Shown piece by piece: positions 10,033-19,787 of a stretch of 64,000 bases of DNA. A model generated the notes under the pieces. It saw only the letters and a list, made by a program, of their open reading frames with translations. It ran no database searches and was not told the origin of the DNA. Source of the DNA: Rhodovulum euryhalinum (lineage in GTDB: Bacteria > Pseudomonadota > Alphaproteobacteria > Rhodobacterales > Rhodobacteraceae); contig NZ_SLWW01000005.1 in NCBI RefSeq assembly GCF_004342445.1, positions 62,001 to 126,000 of the forward strand, read 5' to 3'. The first letter of the stretch is position 1, and the number at the start of each line of letters is the position of its first letter. Made by a program: the position numbers and the translations under genes.

Positions 10033-11115
10033 ATGGGCGCCTATATCCTGAGGCGATTGTTGCTGATCGTCCCGACGCTGATCGGGATCATGGTCATCAA
10101 CTTCACCCTGACGCAATTCGTGCCCGGCGGCCCGATCGAGCAGATCATCGCCCAGATGGAGGGTCAGGGCGATGTCTTTCAGGGCATCGCCGGCGGCGGC
10201 GACGTGGGCGGCGGGATGCAGGGCGGCGACGAGCGCTATGTCGGTGCGCGCGGCCTGCCGCCCGAATTCATCGCGGAACTGGAGCGGGAATTCGGCTTCG
10301 ACAAGCCGCCGCTGGAGCGGTTCCTGACGATGATGTGGAACTATCTGCGGTTCGATTTCGGCGACAGCTATTTCCGCTCGGTCTCGGTGATCGACCTGGT
10401 GCTGGAGAAGATGCCGGTCTCGATCACGCTGGGCCTGTGGTCGACGCTGATCGCCTATCTCGTGTCGATCCCGCTGGGGATTCGCAAGGCGGTGAAGGAC
10501 GGCTCGCCGTTCGACACATGGACCTCGGGGGCGATCATCATCGCCTATGCGATCCCGGGCTTCCTGTTCGCGGTGCTTCTGCTGGTGGTCTTCGCGGGAG
10601 GGTCCTATTTCCAGTGGTTCCCGCTGCGGGGACTGACGTCGGACAACTGGGACGAACTCAGCCTGATGGGCAAGGTGGGCGACTACTTCTGGCACATCAC
10701 CCTGCCGGTGCTGGCCACCACGATCTCCAGCTTCGCCACGCTGACGCTGCTTACCAAGAATTCCTTCCTCGACGAGATCAAGAAGCAATACGTCATCACC
10801 GCCAAGGCCAAGGGGCTGAGCGAGTCCCGCGTGCTCTATGGCCATGTCTTCCGCAATGCGATGCTGATCGTGATCGCGGGGTTCCCGGGGATGTTCATCG
10901 GTGTCTTCTTCGGTGCATCGATCATCATCGAGACGATCTTCTCGCTGGACGGGCTGGGGCGGCTGGGGTTCGAGGCGGCAGTGGCGCGGGACTATCCGGT
11001 GATCTTCGCCACGCTCTACGTCTTCGGACTGATCGGGCTGCTGGTGGGGCTGTTGTCGGATCTGATGTATGTGCTGGTCGACCCCCGGATCGACTTCGAG
11101 AGCCGGGAGACCTGA
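10033..11115 (+). CDS. yejB: YejB-type ABC transporter permease
   Basis: A 360-residue inner-membrane permease of the binding-protein-dependent type. The N-terminus ([20 protein letters not shown]) is the first membrane helix of the DppB/OppB/YejB fold. A glycine-rich periplasmic insert ([16 protein letters not shown]) near residues 55-72 is typical of YejB. The EAA loop region near the cytoplasmic face includes [16 protein letters not shown]. It starts 16 bases after yejA, with GAGG upstream of ATG 10033, and pairs with YejE to form the channel. Confidence 0.93.
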   Translation: MGAYILRRLLLIVPTLIGIMVINFTLTQFVPGGPIEQIIAQMEGQGDVFQGIAGGGDVGGGMQGGDERYVGARGLPPEFIAELEREFGFDKPPLERFLTMMWNYLRFDFGDSYFRSVSVIDLVLEKMPVSITLGLWSTLIAYLVSIPLGIRKAVKDGSPFDTWTSGAIIIAYAIPGFLFAVLLLVVFAGGSYFQWFPLRGLTSDNWDELSLMGKVGDYFWHITLPVLATTISSFATLTLLTKNSFLDEIKKQYVITAKAKGLSESRVLYGHVFRNAMLIVIAGFPGMFIGVFFGASIIIETIFSLDGLGRLGFEAAVARDYPVIFATLYVFGLIGLLVGLLSDLMYVLVDPRIDFESRET

Positions 11116-11116
11116 G

Positions 11117-12226
11117 ATGCTCGCACTCTCGCCTCTCAACCAACGCCGCTGGCGCAACTTCAAGCGCAACCGCCGGGCCTACTGGTCGCTGATCATCTTT
11201 TCGGTGCTGTTCGGCCTGTCGCTGTTCGCCGAGGTCATCGCCAACGACAAGCCGATCTACGTGCGCTTCCAGGGCGAAAGCCATTTCCCGATCTACCGCT
11301 TCTACCCCGAGACCGCCTTTGGCGGCGACCTGCGCACGGAAGCCGTTTATCGCGACATCGAGGTGCAATGCCTGATCGTCACCGGCGGGATGGAGGAGTG
11401 CTGGGACATGCCCGAAGACTTGATCGAGGACGCCCGGGACGGGGTGATCGGCGGGCAACAGATCGACAGGGGGACGGTGATCTGGCCGCTGATCCCCTAC
11501 AGTTACAAGACGATTTCCGACATCACGGGCACCGCGCCGTCGCCGCCCAACGAACACCACCTGCTCGGCACTGACGACACGGCGCGGGACGTGCTGGCGC
11601 GCGTGATCTACGGATTCCGGCTGTCCATCTTCTTCACCCTGATCGTGACGGGGATTGCCACGGTGATCGGCGTCGTTGCAGGGGCGGTCCAGGGGTTTTT
11701 CGGGGGGATCACCGACCTGATTTTTCAGCGCGTGATCGAGATCTGGACCTCGACCCCGCAGCTTTACATCATCATCATCCTGTTCGCGGTCTTGGGGCGT
11801 AGCTTCTGGCTTTTGGTGTTCCTGACGGCGCTGTTCGGCTGGCCGGCGCTGGTGGGGGTGGTGCGGGCGGAATTCCTGCGGGCGCGGAACTTCGAATATG
11901 TCCGCGCGGCCCGCGCGCTGGGCGTGTCGAACTGGAAGATCATGTTCCGCCACATGCTGCCCAACGCCATGGTTGCGACGCTGACCATGTTGCCCTTCAT
12001 CATCACCGGCACCATCGCCACGCTGGCCAGCCTTGATTTCCTCGGCTTCGGCCTGCCGTCATCCGCCCCTTCGCTGGGCGAACTGACCTTGCAGGCCAAG
12101 CAGAACCTCCAGGCGCCCTGGCTGGCCTTCACCGCCTTCTTCACCTTCGCGATCATGCTGTCGCTGCTGGTGTTCATCTTCGAGGGTGTGCGCGATGCCT
12201 TCGACCCGAGAAAGACCTTTCGATGA
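11117..12226 (+). CDS. yejE: YejE-type ABC transporter permease
   Basis: A 369-residue second permease of the transporter. It begins with the short cytoplasmic motif LSPLNQRRWRNFKRNRRAY before the first helix, as in DppC/OppC/YejE proteins, and has a long periplasmic loop near residues 45-150. The EAA region includes RAARALGVSNWKIMFRH. It begins one base after the yejB stop and its own stop overlaps the yejF start (ATGA at 12223-12226), so the genes are translationally coupled. Confidence 0.93.
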   Translation: MLALSPLNQRRWRNFKRNRRAYWSLIIFSVLFGLSLFAEVIANDKPIYVRFQGESHFPIYRFYPETAFGGDLRTEAVYRDIEVQCLIVTGGMEECWDMPEDLIEDARDGVIGGQQIDRGTVIWPLIPYSYKTISDITGTAPSPPNEHHLLGTDDTARDVLARVIYGFRLSIFFTLIVTGIATVIGVVAGAVQGFFGGITDLIFQRVIEIWTSTPQLYIIIILFAVLGRSFWLLVFLTALFGWPALVGVVRAEFLRARNFEYVRAARALGVSNWKIMFRHMLPNAMVATLTMLPFIITGTIATLASLDFLGFGLPSSAPSLGELTLQAKQNLQAPWLAFTAFFTFAIMLSLLVFIFEGVRDAFDPRKTFR

Positions 12227-13848
12227 GCGGGGTCCTGAAGGTCGAGAACCTGTCCGTTAGCTTCCGGCAGGACGGGCGCGATATTCCTGCCGTCCGGGGT
12301 GTCAGCTTCGAGGTGGGGCGCGGCGAGACGGTGGCGCTGGTGGGCGAATCCGGATCGGGCAAGTCGGTGACCGCGCTGTCCACGGTGTCTCTGCTGCCCG
12401 GCAGCGCGACCGTCACCGGGTCCATCACCTACGAGGGCGAGGAGATGGTCGGCGCCTCCGAGGACCGGCTGAGGGGGGTGCGCGGCAACGACATCAGCTT
12501 CATCTTCCAGGAGCCGATGACCTCGCTGAACCCGCTGCACACACTGGAAAAGCAGCTTTCCGAAAGCCTCGCGCTGCACCAGGGGCTGACCGGCGGTGCG
12601 GCGCGCAAGCGCATCCTCGACCTGCTGCACCGGGTGGGCATCCGCGATCCCGAAAGCCGGCTCAAGGACTATCCTCACCAGCTCTCGGGCGGGCAGCGCC
12701 AGCGGGTGATGATCGCCATGGCGCTGGCCAACGGCCCGGACCTGCTGATCGCGGACGAGCCCACCACGGCGCTGGACGTCACCATCGAGGCGCAGATCCT
12801 CGAATTGCTGGCCGAACTCAAGCGCGACGAGAATCTCAGCCTGCTGTTCATCACCCATGACCTTGGCATCGTGCGCCGGATCGCCGACCGGGTCTGCGTG
12901 ATGAAGGACGGCCAGATCGTCGAGACCGGCCGGACCGAGGACATCTTCCGCGCGCCCCAGCACCCCTATACGCAGAAACTGCTGGCCGCCGCCGCCGTGG
13001 GCAGCCCCGATCCGGTGAAGCCCGACGCGGCCGAGATCGTGCGAACCGACGCGCTGAAGGTCTGGTTCCCCGTTCAGCGCGGCTTCCTTCGCCGCACGGT
13101 CGGCCACATCAAGGCGGTCAATGCCGCCGACATCTCGGTGCGCGCGGGCGAGACGCTGGGCGTCGTGGGCGAGTCGGGCTCGGGCAAGACCACGCTGGCG
13201 CTGGCGATCATGCGGCTGATCTCGTCCGAGGGGCGGATCATCTTTCAGGGGCGCAACATCGACGGGCTGAAGTCGCGCCAGATGCGGCCGCTGCGGCGCG
13301 ACATGCAGATCGTGTTCCAGGACCCCTACGGCAGCCTCAGCCCGCGGATGACGGTCGAACAGATCGTGGCCGAAGGCCTGGGCGTGCACGGGGTGGAGCC
13401 CGGCCATTCCAAGCGCGAAGAAGTGGCGCAGATGCTGACCGAGGTGGGGCTCGACCCTGCGATGATGCACCGCTACCCGCACGAGTTCTCGGGCGGGCAG
13501 CGCCAGCGCATCGCGATCGCCCGGGCGATGATCCTGCGGCCGCGGCTGCTGGTGCTGGACGAACCCACCTCGGCGCTGGACATGACGGTTCAGGTCCAGA
13601 TCGTCGGGCTGCTGCGCGAGTTGCAGCGCAAGTATGACCTTGCCTATCTCTTCATCAGCCACGACCTGCGGGTGGTGCGGGCGCTGTCCCACAAGGTGGT
13701 GGTGATGAGGCAGGGCGATATCGTCGAGGCCGGATCCGTCCACGAGATCTTTGATGCGCCGCGGACCGAGTATACCCGCACGCTCATGCGTGCCGCCTTT
13801 GGCGCCCCCGTGGCCCCGGCGGGGCCTGGGGCCGCCATCATCCGTTAA
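12223..13848 (+). CDS. yejF: YejF-type ABC transporter, fused dual ATPase
   Basis: A 541-residue ATPase with two complete nucleotide-binding domains in one chain, as in YejF. Domain 1 (about 1-260) has Walker A GESGSGKS and signature LSGGQRQRV. Domain 2 (about 270-541) has GESGSGKT and FSGGQRQRI. Both show a Walker B aspartate-glutamate pair (ADEPT, LDEPT) and an H-loop (THDLG, SHDLR). Each domain ends in the oligopeptide-type region ([10 protein letters not shown]; a similar segment in domain 2) seen in peptide transporters. It overlaps yejE by four bases and ends before a strong hairpin. Confidence 0.94.
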   Translation: MSGVLKVENLSVSFRQDGRDIPAVRGVSFEVGRGETVALVGESGSGKSVTALSTVSLLPGSATVTGSITYEGEEMVGASEDRLRGVRGNDISFIFQEPMTSLNPLHTLEKQLSESLALHQGLTGGAARKRILDLLHRVGIRDPESRLKDYPHQLSGGQRQRVMIAMALANGPDLLIADEPTTALDVTIEAQILELLAELKRDENLSLLFITHDLGIVRRIADRVCVMKDGQIVETGRTEDIFRAPQHPYTQKLLAAAAVGSPDPVKPDAAEIVRTDALKVWFPVQRGFLRRTVGHIKAVNAADISVRAGETLGVVGESGSGKTTLALAIMRLISSEGRIIFQGRNIDGLKSRQMRPLRRDMQIVFQDPYGSLSPRMTVEQIVAEGLGVHGVEPGHSKREEVAQMLTEVGLDPAMMHRYPHEFSGGQRQRIAIARAMILRPRLLVLDEPTSALDMTVQVQIVGLLRELQRKYDLAYLFISHDLRVVRALSHKVVVMRQGDIVEAGSVHEIFDAPRTEYTRTLMRAAFGAPVAPAGPGAAIIR

Positions 13849-13875
13849 CGGCCTGGGTGTCACCGGGAAAAGGAA

Positions 13876-13904
13876 ACGCCCGCCGCAGGGGAGGCGGCGG
13901 GCGT
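13876..13904 (+). terminator. hairpin terminator between convergent yejF and hemN
   Basis: A perfect 11-bp stem (ACGCCCGCCGC with GCGGCGGGCGT) and a 7-base loop lie 27 bases after the yejF stop and 64 bases before the hemN stop on the other strand. It can serve both directions. Confidence 0.65.
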
Positions 13905-13968
13905 ATCACGGGGCGTAATTGCCCCGGGGGTCGGTCGGGGCCGCGGGGGGGCGGCCCGGCCGGTGGGG

Positions 13969-15324
13969 TCAGATCGCCGAACTGTGCCCGGCTTTCGACA
14001 GGTCGTAGGCGTCGAAGCCGCGCGCAATCATCCGGGTCAGCGGCTTGCCGTGCTCAGGCACGACCAGCCCGTCGTTCGTCACGTCCACGAAGCCCGCAAA
14101 GCGGTCCGCGACCTCGGCGAACATCCGGTTCAACTCGGTCCTGGAGATCCCGAAGGTCTCGGTAATCTCGGCGGTCGAGATGCGGAACTCGCACATCAGT
14201 TGCTCGATCATCCGGCTGCGCATGTTGTCCTCGGGGGTGAAGACATGGCCGCGGCCGGTGGCGAAACGCCCGTCGCGGATCCGCGCGGTATAGTCCGACG
14301 TGCCGGACAGGTTCTGCGCGAAACCCTGCGGGAATTTCGAGATCGAGGACGCCCCCAGCCCGATGAGCGCGGGCGAGGGATCGTCGGTATAGCCCTGGAA
14401 GTTGCGGCGCAGCTGGCCCGCGGCAAGCGCGCGCGCCAGACCGTCCTCGGGCCGGGCAAAGTGGTCGATGCCGATCTCGCGGTAGCCGTCCCACAGGAAC
14501 AACTCTTTCGCGGTCTCGAACAGCTTGAGCCGCGCCTCGGGGCTGGGCAGCGCCTCGGCCGGGATCATCGACTGGCGGCGCGACATCCACGGCACGTGGG
14601 CATACCCGTAAAGCGCCACCCGGTCCGGCGAAAGCGACAGCAGCTTCTGCACCGATTCGGCGATCCGCTCGTTCGACTGGTGCGGCAGGCCATACAGGAT
14701 GTCGGCGTTCAGGCTGGCGATGCCACGGGCGCGGACCATGTCCACGGCGTCGCGGGTCACGTCATAGCTCTGGATGCGGCCGATCACCGACTGGATCTGC
14801 GGGTCGAAATCCTGGATGCCGATCGAGGCGCGGTTCATCCCCGCCGCCGCCAGCACGTCAAGCCGGGCCTCGTCGATCTCGTTCGGGTCGATCTCGACCG
14901 AGAACTCGCCGGTTTCGTGCATCGGCGCGATGGCGAAGATCGCCTCGCTGAGTTCCTTCATCATGTCCGGCGTCAGCAGCGTCGGCGTGCCGCCGCCCCA
15001 GTGCAACCGCGCCAGGGTCACGCCCGAAGGCAGCCGCCGGCCCAGCATCGCCACCTCGTCCTTCAGCGTGTCGAGATAGGCGCGCACGGGCGAGTCGGAG
15101 CGCGTGCCCTGCGTCCGACAGGCGCAGAACCAGCACAGCCGCCGGCAGAACGGCACGTGAATATAAAGGGATACCTGCGAACCGGGCTCGATCTGGTCGA
15201 TCCAGCCGGCAAAGTCTCCGTCGTCTACCGATGCGTTGAAGTGCGGTGCCGTCGGGTAACTGGTGTAGCGGGGCACTTTCGCATCGAATAGACCGAGACG
15301 CGTGAGTTGCGATTCGGTGCTCAT
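13969..15324 (-). CDS. hemN: oxygen-independent coproporphyrinogen III oxidase
   Basis: A 451-residue radical-SAM enzyme that decarboxylates coproporphyrinogen III to protoporphyrinogen IX without oxygen. The iron-sulfur motif CRRLCWFCAC gives the HemN pattern C-x3-C-x2-C-x-C, preceded by YIHVPF. GGGTPTLL (SAM-binding) and the HemN C-terminal domain follow. ATG 15324 is preferred over a TTG 24 bases upstream because homologues begin near SQLTRLGLFDAKVPRYTSYP. It is divergent from fnrL across a short region with an FNR-type box, and anaerobic activation by FnrL is well known for hemN in Rhodobacter. Confidence 0.95.
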   Translation of the reverse strand: MSTESQLTRLGLFDAKVPRYTSYPTAPHFNASVDDGDFAGWIDQIEPGSQVSLYIHVPFCRRLCWFCACRTQGTRSDSPVRAYLDTLKDEVAMLGRRLPSGVTLARLHWGGGTPTLLTPDMMKELSEAIFAIAPMHETGEFSVEIDPNEIDEARLDVLAAAGMNRASIGIQDFDPQIQSVIGRIQSYDVTRDAVDMVRARGIASLNADILYGLPHQSNERIAESVQKLLSLSPDRVALYGYAHVPWMSRRQSMIPAEALPSPEARLKLFETAKELFLWDGYREIGIDHFARPEDGLARALAAGQLRRNFQGYTDDPSPALIGLGASSISKFPQGFAQNLSGTSDYTARIRDGRFATGRGHVFTPEDNMRSRMIEQLMCEFRISTAEITETFGISRTELNRMFAEVADRFAGFVDVTNDGLVVPEHGKPLTRMIARGFDAYDLSKAGHSSAI

Positions 15325-15359
15325 TGCACTAGCGTTATTTTCACCCAAGGGTTTGCTCC

Positions 15360-15373
15360 TTGATCGAAGTCAA
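15360..15373. promoter_or_regulatory. FNR-type box between hemN and fnrL
   Basis: TTGATCGAAGTCAA matches the FNR consensus TTGAT-N4-ATCAA at 9 of 10 positions. Its centre is 42 bases upstream of the hemN ATG and only 20 upstream of the fnrL ATG. That placing fits activation of hemN (a class II position would put the start point at about 15325) and possible repression of fnrL by its own product. Confidence 0.75.
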
Positions 15374-15386
15374 AAATGGAAACGGA

Positions 15387-16133
15387 ATGGCCGTTGCCGA
15401 CTCTTCCCTGACCCACACGGACTGTGTCGACTGCCCGATCCGGCATCGCGCCGTCTGTGCCCGCTGCGAGGGCGACGAACTCGCACAACTGGAATCGATT
15501 AAGTACTACCGGACCTACGATGCCGGGCAGACGGTGATCTGGTCGGGCGACCGGATGGATTTCGTGGCTTCGGTGATCGAGGGGATCGCGACCCTCAGCC
15601 AGACGATGGAGGACGGGCGCACCCAGATGGTCGGCCTTTTGCTGCCGTCGGATTTCGTGGGCCGTCCCGGCCGAGAGACGGCGGCCTACGACGTGGTGGC
15701 GACGACGCAGCTGACCATGTGCTGCTTCCGCAAGAAGCCGTTCGAAGAGCTGATGATCCGCACGCCCCATATCGGACAGCGCCTTCTGGAAATGACGCTG
15801 GACGAACTGGATGCGGCGCGGGAATGGATGCTGCTGCTGGGGCGCAAGACCGCGCGCGAAAAGATCGCCAGCCTGCTGGCGATCATCGCCCGGCGCGACG
15901 CCTCGCTGAAATTCGCGCCGATGCAGAGCCGGATCGTGTTCGACCTGCCGCTGACGCGCGAGGCGATGGCCGACTACCTGGGTCTGACGCTGGAAACTGT
16001 CAGTCGGCAGATGTCGGCGCTGAAGCGCGACGGCGTGATCGTTCTCGAAGGCAAGCGTCACGTGACTGTTCCCGATTTCGACCGTCTGCTTGGCGAGACG
16101 GGCGATGACAACGATGGTGGGATGCCGGCCTGA
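15387..16133 (+). CDS. fnrL: FnrL, oxygen-sensing Crp/Fnr-type transcription regulator
   Basis: A 248-residue FNR-type regulator that binds an oxygen-labile [4Fe-4S] cluster and controls anaerobic and microaerobic genes. N-terminal cysteines are Cys13, Cys16, Cys24 and Cys27; a further pair, Cys112-Cys113, is in the place of the distal FNR ligand. A cNMP-binding-like fold spans about 35-150. The helix-turn-helix near 190-215 contains ETVSR, the E-xx-SR set that reads TTGAT. ATG 15387 is chosen over TTG 15360, because that codon is inside the FNR box. The next gene is convergent uspA. Confidence 0.95.
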   Translation: MAVADSSLTHTDCVDCPIRHRAVCARCEGDELAQLESIKYYRTYDAGQTVIWSGDRMDFVASVIEGIATLSQTMEDGRTQMVGLLLPSDFVGRPGRETAAYDVVATTQLTMCCFRKKPFEELMIRTPHIGQRLLEMTLDELDAAREWMLLLGRKTAREKIASLLAIIARRDASLKFAPMQSRIVFDLPLTREAMADYLGLTLETVSRQMSALKRDGVIVLEGKRHVTVPDFDRLLGETGDDNDGGMPA

Positions 16134-16147
16134 GGCGAGGGCAGGTG

Positions 16148-16171
16148 GTGCGAGGCCGGACAGCCCCGCAC
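16148..16171 (+). terminator. hairpin between convergent fnrL and uspA
   Basis: GTGCG-A-GGC pairs with GCC-C-CGCAC (eight pairs, one mismatch) around a 6-base loop, in the 45-base gap between the two stop codons. It probably ends transcription from both sides. Confidence 0.45.
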
Positions 16172-16178
16172 ACACCTT

Positions 16179-17018
16179 TCAATGCGCCATCAGGACAGGA
16201 ACCCCGGTCTTCTCGAGCATGTCGCGGGTCGCTCCACCCAGGATCGCCTCGCGAAAGCGCGAATGGCCGTAGGCGCCCATGATCATCATGTCGGCCTCGA
16301 TGTCCTGGACATGGCGCTGCAACACGTCCGAGATGCGCGGCATCGTCTTGGCCAGTACCGAGATTTCGGCCTTGACCCCGTGGCGCGACAGCATCTGAGA
16401 CAGCGCGCCGCCCGGGTCCGACCGGTCAGAGCCGTGCTTGGGCGGGTCGACGATGGCGATGTTGACCAGTTCGGCGGCCTGCATCAGCGGCATCGCCTGC
16501 TTGATTGCTGCCATCGCCTCGTGGCTCTGGTTCCAGGCGATGACGATCTTCTGGCCGATCACGGCCGTGTCGGCCCCCTCGGGCACGATCAGAAGCGGCG
16601 CATGCCCGTCGAACAGGACCGCCTCGGTCGCCGCCTCGTCCTCGATGCCGCGCCCTTCGCCATAGGGCCGGGGCATCACGACGAGGTCCGAGAACCGGGC
16701 GCGCTGCGCGACCAGATGGCTAAGACCGGCGATCTGCGCAACCGCCGCCTCGCTTGCCCAGGCGATGCCTTCGCGGCCCATCCGCCCCTTGACCGCCGTC
16801 TCGATCGCGGTGGCATCCTCCTGCGCCTTGTGCAGGGTCTCCTGCTGGATGAAGGCGTTGGTGCCAGCGTAGTAATAGCCCGTCTGGGTGCGGTCGACCC
16901 CAAGGCAGAGGATGTCGAGATGGGCATCCTCGCGGCTGGCGAGCGTGATCGCGGGCTCCAGCGCCGAGTCGGCGATCTCGGTGTCCGTGATGATCGTGAG
17001 AATGGTCTTGTAAGCCAC
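16179..17018 (-). CDS. uspA: universal stress protein, tandem UspA domains
   Basis: A 279-residue protein with two UspA folds (about 1-140 and 150-279). The second ends with MIMGAYGHSRFREAILGG, the G-2x-G-9x-G(S/T)-like ATP-binding segment, followed by the usual C-terminal strand (VPVLMAH). The first lacks a clear nucleotide motif. It is divergent from ccoN, a placement seen in other Rhodobacterales, and one of the two FNR boxes is well placed to control it. Its role is inferred to be in energy or oxygen stress; no partner is known from sequence. Confidence 0.9.
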   Translation of the reverse strand: MAYKTILTIITDTEIADSALEPAITLASREDAHLDILCLGVDRTQTGYYYAGTNAFIQQETLHKAQEDATAIETAVKGRMGREGIAWASEAAVAQIAGLSHLVAQRARFSDLVVMPRPYGEGRGIEDEAATEAVLFDGHAPLLIVPEGADTAVIGQKIVIAWNQSHEAMAAIKQAMPLMQAAELVNIAIVDPPKHGSDRSDPGGALSQMLSRHGVKAEISVLAKTMPRISDVLQRHVQDIEADMMIMGAYGHSRFREAILGGATRDMLEKTGVPVLMAH

Positions 17019-17086
17019 CAGAACTGCTCCTTACGGTCGGACGTGACGTCAGGCCCAAGTCTAGGGCCGCGTCCGGCGATCGGGCT

Positions 17087-17100
17087 TTGACAAGGATCAA
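17087..17100 (-). promoter_or_regulatory. FNR-type box, uspA side
   Basis: TTGACAAGGATCAA fits the FNR consensus with one mismatch. Its centre is about 75 bases from the uspA start. A site at -41.5 would put the start point near 17052, and TAGACT (complement of 17059-17064) is in the right place for a -10 element. Confidence 0.7.
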
Positions 17101-17128
17101 TCAGAGTCTGGAACTATTCGAAGATGCC

Positions 17129-17142
17129 TTGACATGGATCAA
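17129..17142 (+). promoter_or_regulatory. FNR-type box, ccoN side
   Basis: TTGACATGGATCAA is a second FNR-type box, 42 bases from the first (centre to centre, about four helical turns). Class II activation of ccoN would put the start point near 17177, with GATACG at 17165-17170 as a weak -10. FnrL control of ccoNOQP is established in Rhodobacter. Confidence 0.8.
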
Positions 17143-17231
17143 TGCATATCTTTGCATACGACGGGATACGTCACGGTATCGTGAGGGAGTCGGCTGGTGG
17201 GAATCGGCCGGAAGAGACAAAGGGACTTCCA

Positions 17232-18830
17232 ATGTGGGACTACGTTAAGATCGCCGTTTACGGCGTGATCGCGGTATGCGCCGCGATCGCGGCGAGTTAC
17301 GCGCGCGATTTCCCCTACCAGGTGCATGCGGTGATCGTCATGCTGGTGGCGGCGGGGCTTTTCCTGCTGACCGTCCGCCGGACCGGTGACCCGAAGCCGG
17401 TTCCGGACACGGGCTACATGGACGATGTCGTCCGCGCGGGCGTCATCGCGACAGCCTTCTGGGGCGTTGTGGGTTTTGCCGCGGGCACGTTCATCGCCAG
17501 TCAACTGGCCTTTCCCTGGCTCAACTTCGACTGGGCCAACGGCTATCTGAATTTCGGCCGGCTCAGGCCGCTGCACACCTCGGCGGTGATCTTCGCCTTC
17601 GGCGGCAACGCCTTGATCGCGACATCGTTCTATGTGGTCCAGCGCACGAGCGCCGCGCGGCTGTGGGGCGGCAATGCCGCCTGGTTCGTGTTCTGGGGCT
17701 ATCAGCTTTTCATCGTTCTGGCCGCGACCGGCTATGTCCTGGGCGCGACGCAGTCCAAGGAATACGCCGAGCCCGAGTGGTACGTCGACTGGTGGCTGAC
17801 GATCATCTGGGTGGTCTACCTGATGATCTTCATGGGCACGATCTTCCGGCGCAAGGAACCCCACATCTACGTGGCGAACTGGTTCTACCTGTCCTTCATC
17901 GTGACCGTGGCGATGCTGCACATCGTCAACAACCTCTCGATCCCGGTCTCGATCTTCGGGTCGAAGTCGGTGCAGGTCTTCGCCGGCGTGCAGGACGCGA
18001 TGACCCAGTGGTGGTATGGCCACAACGCGGTCGGCTTCTTCCTCACGGCGGGCTTCCTGGGCATGATGTACTATTTCGTGCCCAAGCAGGCCGAGCGGCC
18101 GGTGTTCAGCTACAAGCTGTCGATCATCCACTTCTGGGCGCTGATCTTCCTGTATATCTGGGCGGGGCCGCACCACCTGCACTACACCGCGCTGCCCGAC
18201 TGGGCCGGCACGCTGGGCATGGTGTTCTCGATCATGCTGTGGATGCCGTCCTGGGGCGGCATGATCAACGGCCTGATGACGCTGTCGGGGGCCTGGGACA
18301 AGCTGCGCACCGATCCGATCATCCGGATGATGGTGGTGGCCGTCGGTTTCTACGGGATGTCGACCTTCGAAGGCCCGATGATGTCGATCCGCGCGGTCAA
18401 CTCGCTGTCTCACTACACCGACTGGACGATCGGCCACGTTCATTCCGGCGCGCTGGGCTGGAACGGCATGATCACCTTCGGCGCGCTCTACTTCCTGGCG
18501 CCGCGGCTCTGGGGCAAGGAGCGGCTCTATTCGACCGCGCTTGTCTCCTGGCACTTCTGGCTCGCCACCATCGGGATCGTGCTTTACGCCGCCTCGATGT
18601 GGGTCAGCGGCATCATGGAAGGCCTGATGTGGCGCGAAGTCGACGACCAGGGCTTCCTCGTGAACTCCTTCGCCGACACCGTCGCCGCCAAGTACCCGAT
18701 GTATGTCGTGCGCGCGATCGGGGGCGGACTCTTCGTCCTTGGCGGGCTGATCATGTGCTTCAACATCTGGAAGACCGCGACCTCTGCGCCCGCCCGTCGG
18801 GCGGCGCCAGTCGCGGCCCCCGCTGAATAA
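17232..18830 (+). CDS. ccoN: cbb3-type cytochrome c oxidase subunit I
   Basis: A 532-residue catalytic haem-copper subunit of the high-affinity cbb3 oxidase. It holds a low-spin haem b and the haem b3-CuB centre in about 12 or more membrane helices. Candidate ligands are visible: His115 (RPLHTSAVI), His264 ([11 protein letters not shown], CuB region), the pair His314-His315 (GPHHLHYTA) and His402/His404 ([10 protein letters not shown]). ATG 17232 starts the family-typical [11 protein letters not shown]. An upstream in-frame ATG at 17142 would overlap the FNR box and is rejected. It is the first gene of ccoNOQP. Confidence 0.97.
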   Translation: MWDYVKIAVYGVIAVCAAIAASYARDFPYQVHAVIVMLVAAGLFLLTVRRTGDPKPVPDTGYMDDVVRAGVIATAFWGVVGFAAGTFIASQLAFPWLNFDWANGYLNFGRLRPLHTSAVIFAFGGNALIATSFYVVQRTSAARLWGGNAAWFVFWGYQLFIVLAATGYVLGATQSKEYAEPEWYVDWWLTIIWVVYLMIFMGTIFRRKEPHIYVANWFYLSFIVTVAMLHIVNNLSIPVSIFGSKSVQVFAGVQDAMTQWWYGHNAVGFFLTAGFLGMMYYFVPKQAERPVFSYKLSIIHFWALIFLYIWAGPHHLHYTALPDWAGTLGMVFSIMLWMPSWGGMINGLMTLSGAWDKLRTDPIIRMMVVAVGFYGMSTFEGPMMSIRAVNSLSHYTDWTIGHVHSGALGWNGMITFGALYFLAPRLWGKERLYSTALVSWHFWLATIGIVLYAASMWVSGIMEGLMWREVDDQGFLVNSFADTVAAKYPMYVVRAIGGGLFVLGGLIMCFNIWKTATSAPARRAAPVAAPAE

Positions 18831-18841
18831 GGATCGAAGCC

Positions 18842-19567
18842 ATGGCAATTCTCGAAAAGCACAAGATCCTTGAGAAGAACGCCTCGCTGCTTCTGGTGTT
18901 CAGCTTCTTGGTGGTGACCATCGGCGGCCTGGTCGAGATCGCACCCCTGTTCTACCTCGAGAACACGATCGAGGAGGTGGAGGGGGTGCGTCCCTATTCG
19001 CCGATGGAACTGGAAGGGCGCGACATCTACGTGCGCGAAGGCTGCTACGTGTGCCACAGCCAGATGATCCGCCCGATGCGCGACGAGGTCGAACGCTACG
19101 GTCACTACTCGCTGGCAGCGGAGTCGATGTACGACCATCCGTTCCAGTGGGGCTCCAAGCGGACGGGGCCCGACCTCGCCCGCCTGGGCGGACGCTATTC
19201 GGACGACTGGCACGTGCAGCACCTGCGCAACCCGCAATCGGTGGTGCCGGAATCGGTGATGCCGAAATACGCCTTCCTCGAGAACCGGATGGTCGATCCC
19301 GAGCACATCGCCGACAAGCTGCGCGTCCACCGGGCGGTCGGCGTGCCCTATACCGACGAGATGATCGAGGCCGCGGTCGCGGATTTCAATGCGCAGATCG
19401 ACCCCGACGGCGACTATGACGCGCTGCTGGAACGCTATCCGGGTGCGCAGGTGCGGAACTTCGACGGGAGCCCCGGCATCTCGGAGATGGACGCGCTGAT
19501 TGCCTACCTTCAGATGCTCGGCACGCTGGTCGATTTCTCGACCTTCGAGCCGGACGCAAGCCGCTGA
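18842..19567 (+). CDS. ccoO: cbb3-type cytochrome c oxidase subunit II (monohaem cytochrome c)
   Basis: A 241-residue membrane-anchored c-type cytochrome that passes electrons to CcoN. One N-terminal helix (about 15-40) is followed by the periplasmic domain with one haem motif, CYVCH at residues 68-72, and SQMIRPMR right after it as in all CcoO. It starts 11 bases after ccoN. Length fits the family. Confidence 0.97.
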   Translation: MAILEKHKILEKNASLLLVFSFLVVTIGGLVEIAPLFYLENTIEEVEGVRPYSPMELEGRDIYVREGCYVCHSQMIRPMRDEVERYGHYSLAAESMYDHPFQWGSKRTGPDLARLGGRYSDDWHVQHLRNPQSVVPESVMPKYAFLENRMVDPEHIADKLRVHRAVGVPYTDEMIEAAVADFNAQIDPDGDYDALLERYPGAQVRNFDGSPGISEMDALIAYLQMLGTLVDFSTFEPDASR

Positions 19568-19577
19568 GGGGGAGGGG

Positions 19578-19787
19578 ATGGATACCTATTCCGTCATGCG
19601 CGAATTCGCCGACAGCTGGATGCTTCTGTTCCTGACGCTGTTCTTCGTCGGCGTGATCGTCTGGGTCCTGCGCCCGGGCAGCACGAAGGCGCATCGTGAC
19701 AGCGCCAGCATCCCGTTCCGGCATGAAGACGAACCCGCAGGCGCCGAAGATGACGGTGCCACGTGCCGAAAGGAGGCGCGGACATGA
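19578..19787 (+). CDS. ccoQ: cbb3-type oxidase small subunit CcoQ
   Basis: A 69-residue single-helix membrane protein (WMLLFLTLFFVGVIVWVLRPG near residues 14-34) with a charged cytoplasmic tail. CcoQ helps to stabilise the cbb3 complex. GGAGGGG directly precedes ATG 19578, and the stop overlaps the ccoP start by four bases (ATGA). Confidence 0.92.
   Translation: MDTYSVMREFADSWMLLFLTLFFVGVIVWVLRPGSTKAHRDSASIPFRHEDEPAGAEDDGATCRKEART

Noticed and set aside
11764-13863. Minus-strand open frame (699 codons) across yejE and yejF
   Set aside because: It crosses two well-identified genes and has no recognisable domain.
17142-17231. ATG 17142 as the ccoN start
   Set aside because: It would start inside the FNR box, add 30 residues without family match, and lies upstream of the likely transcription start.
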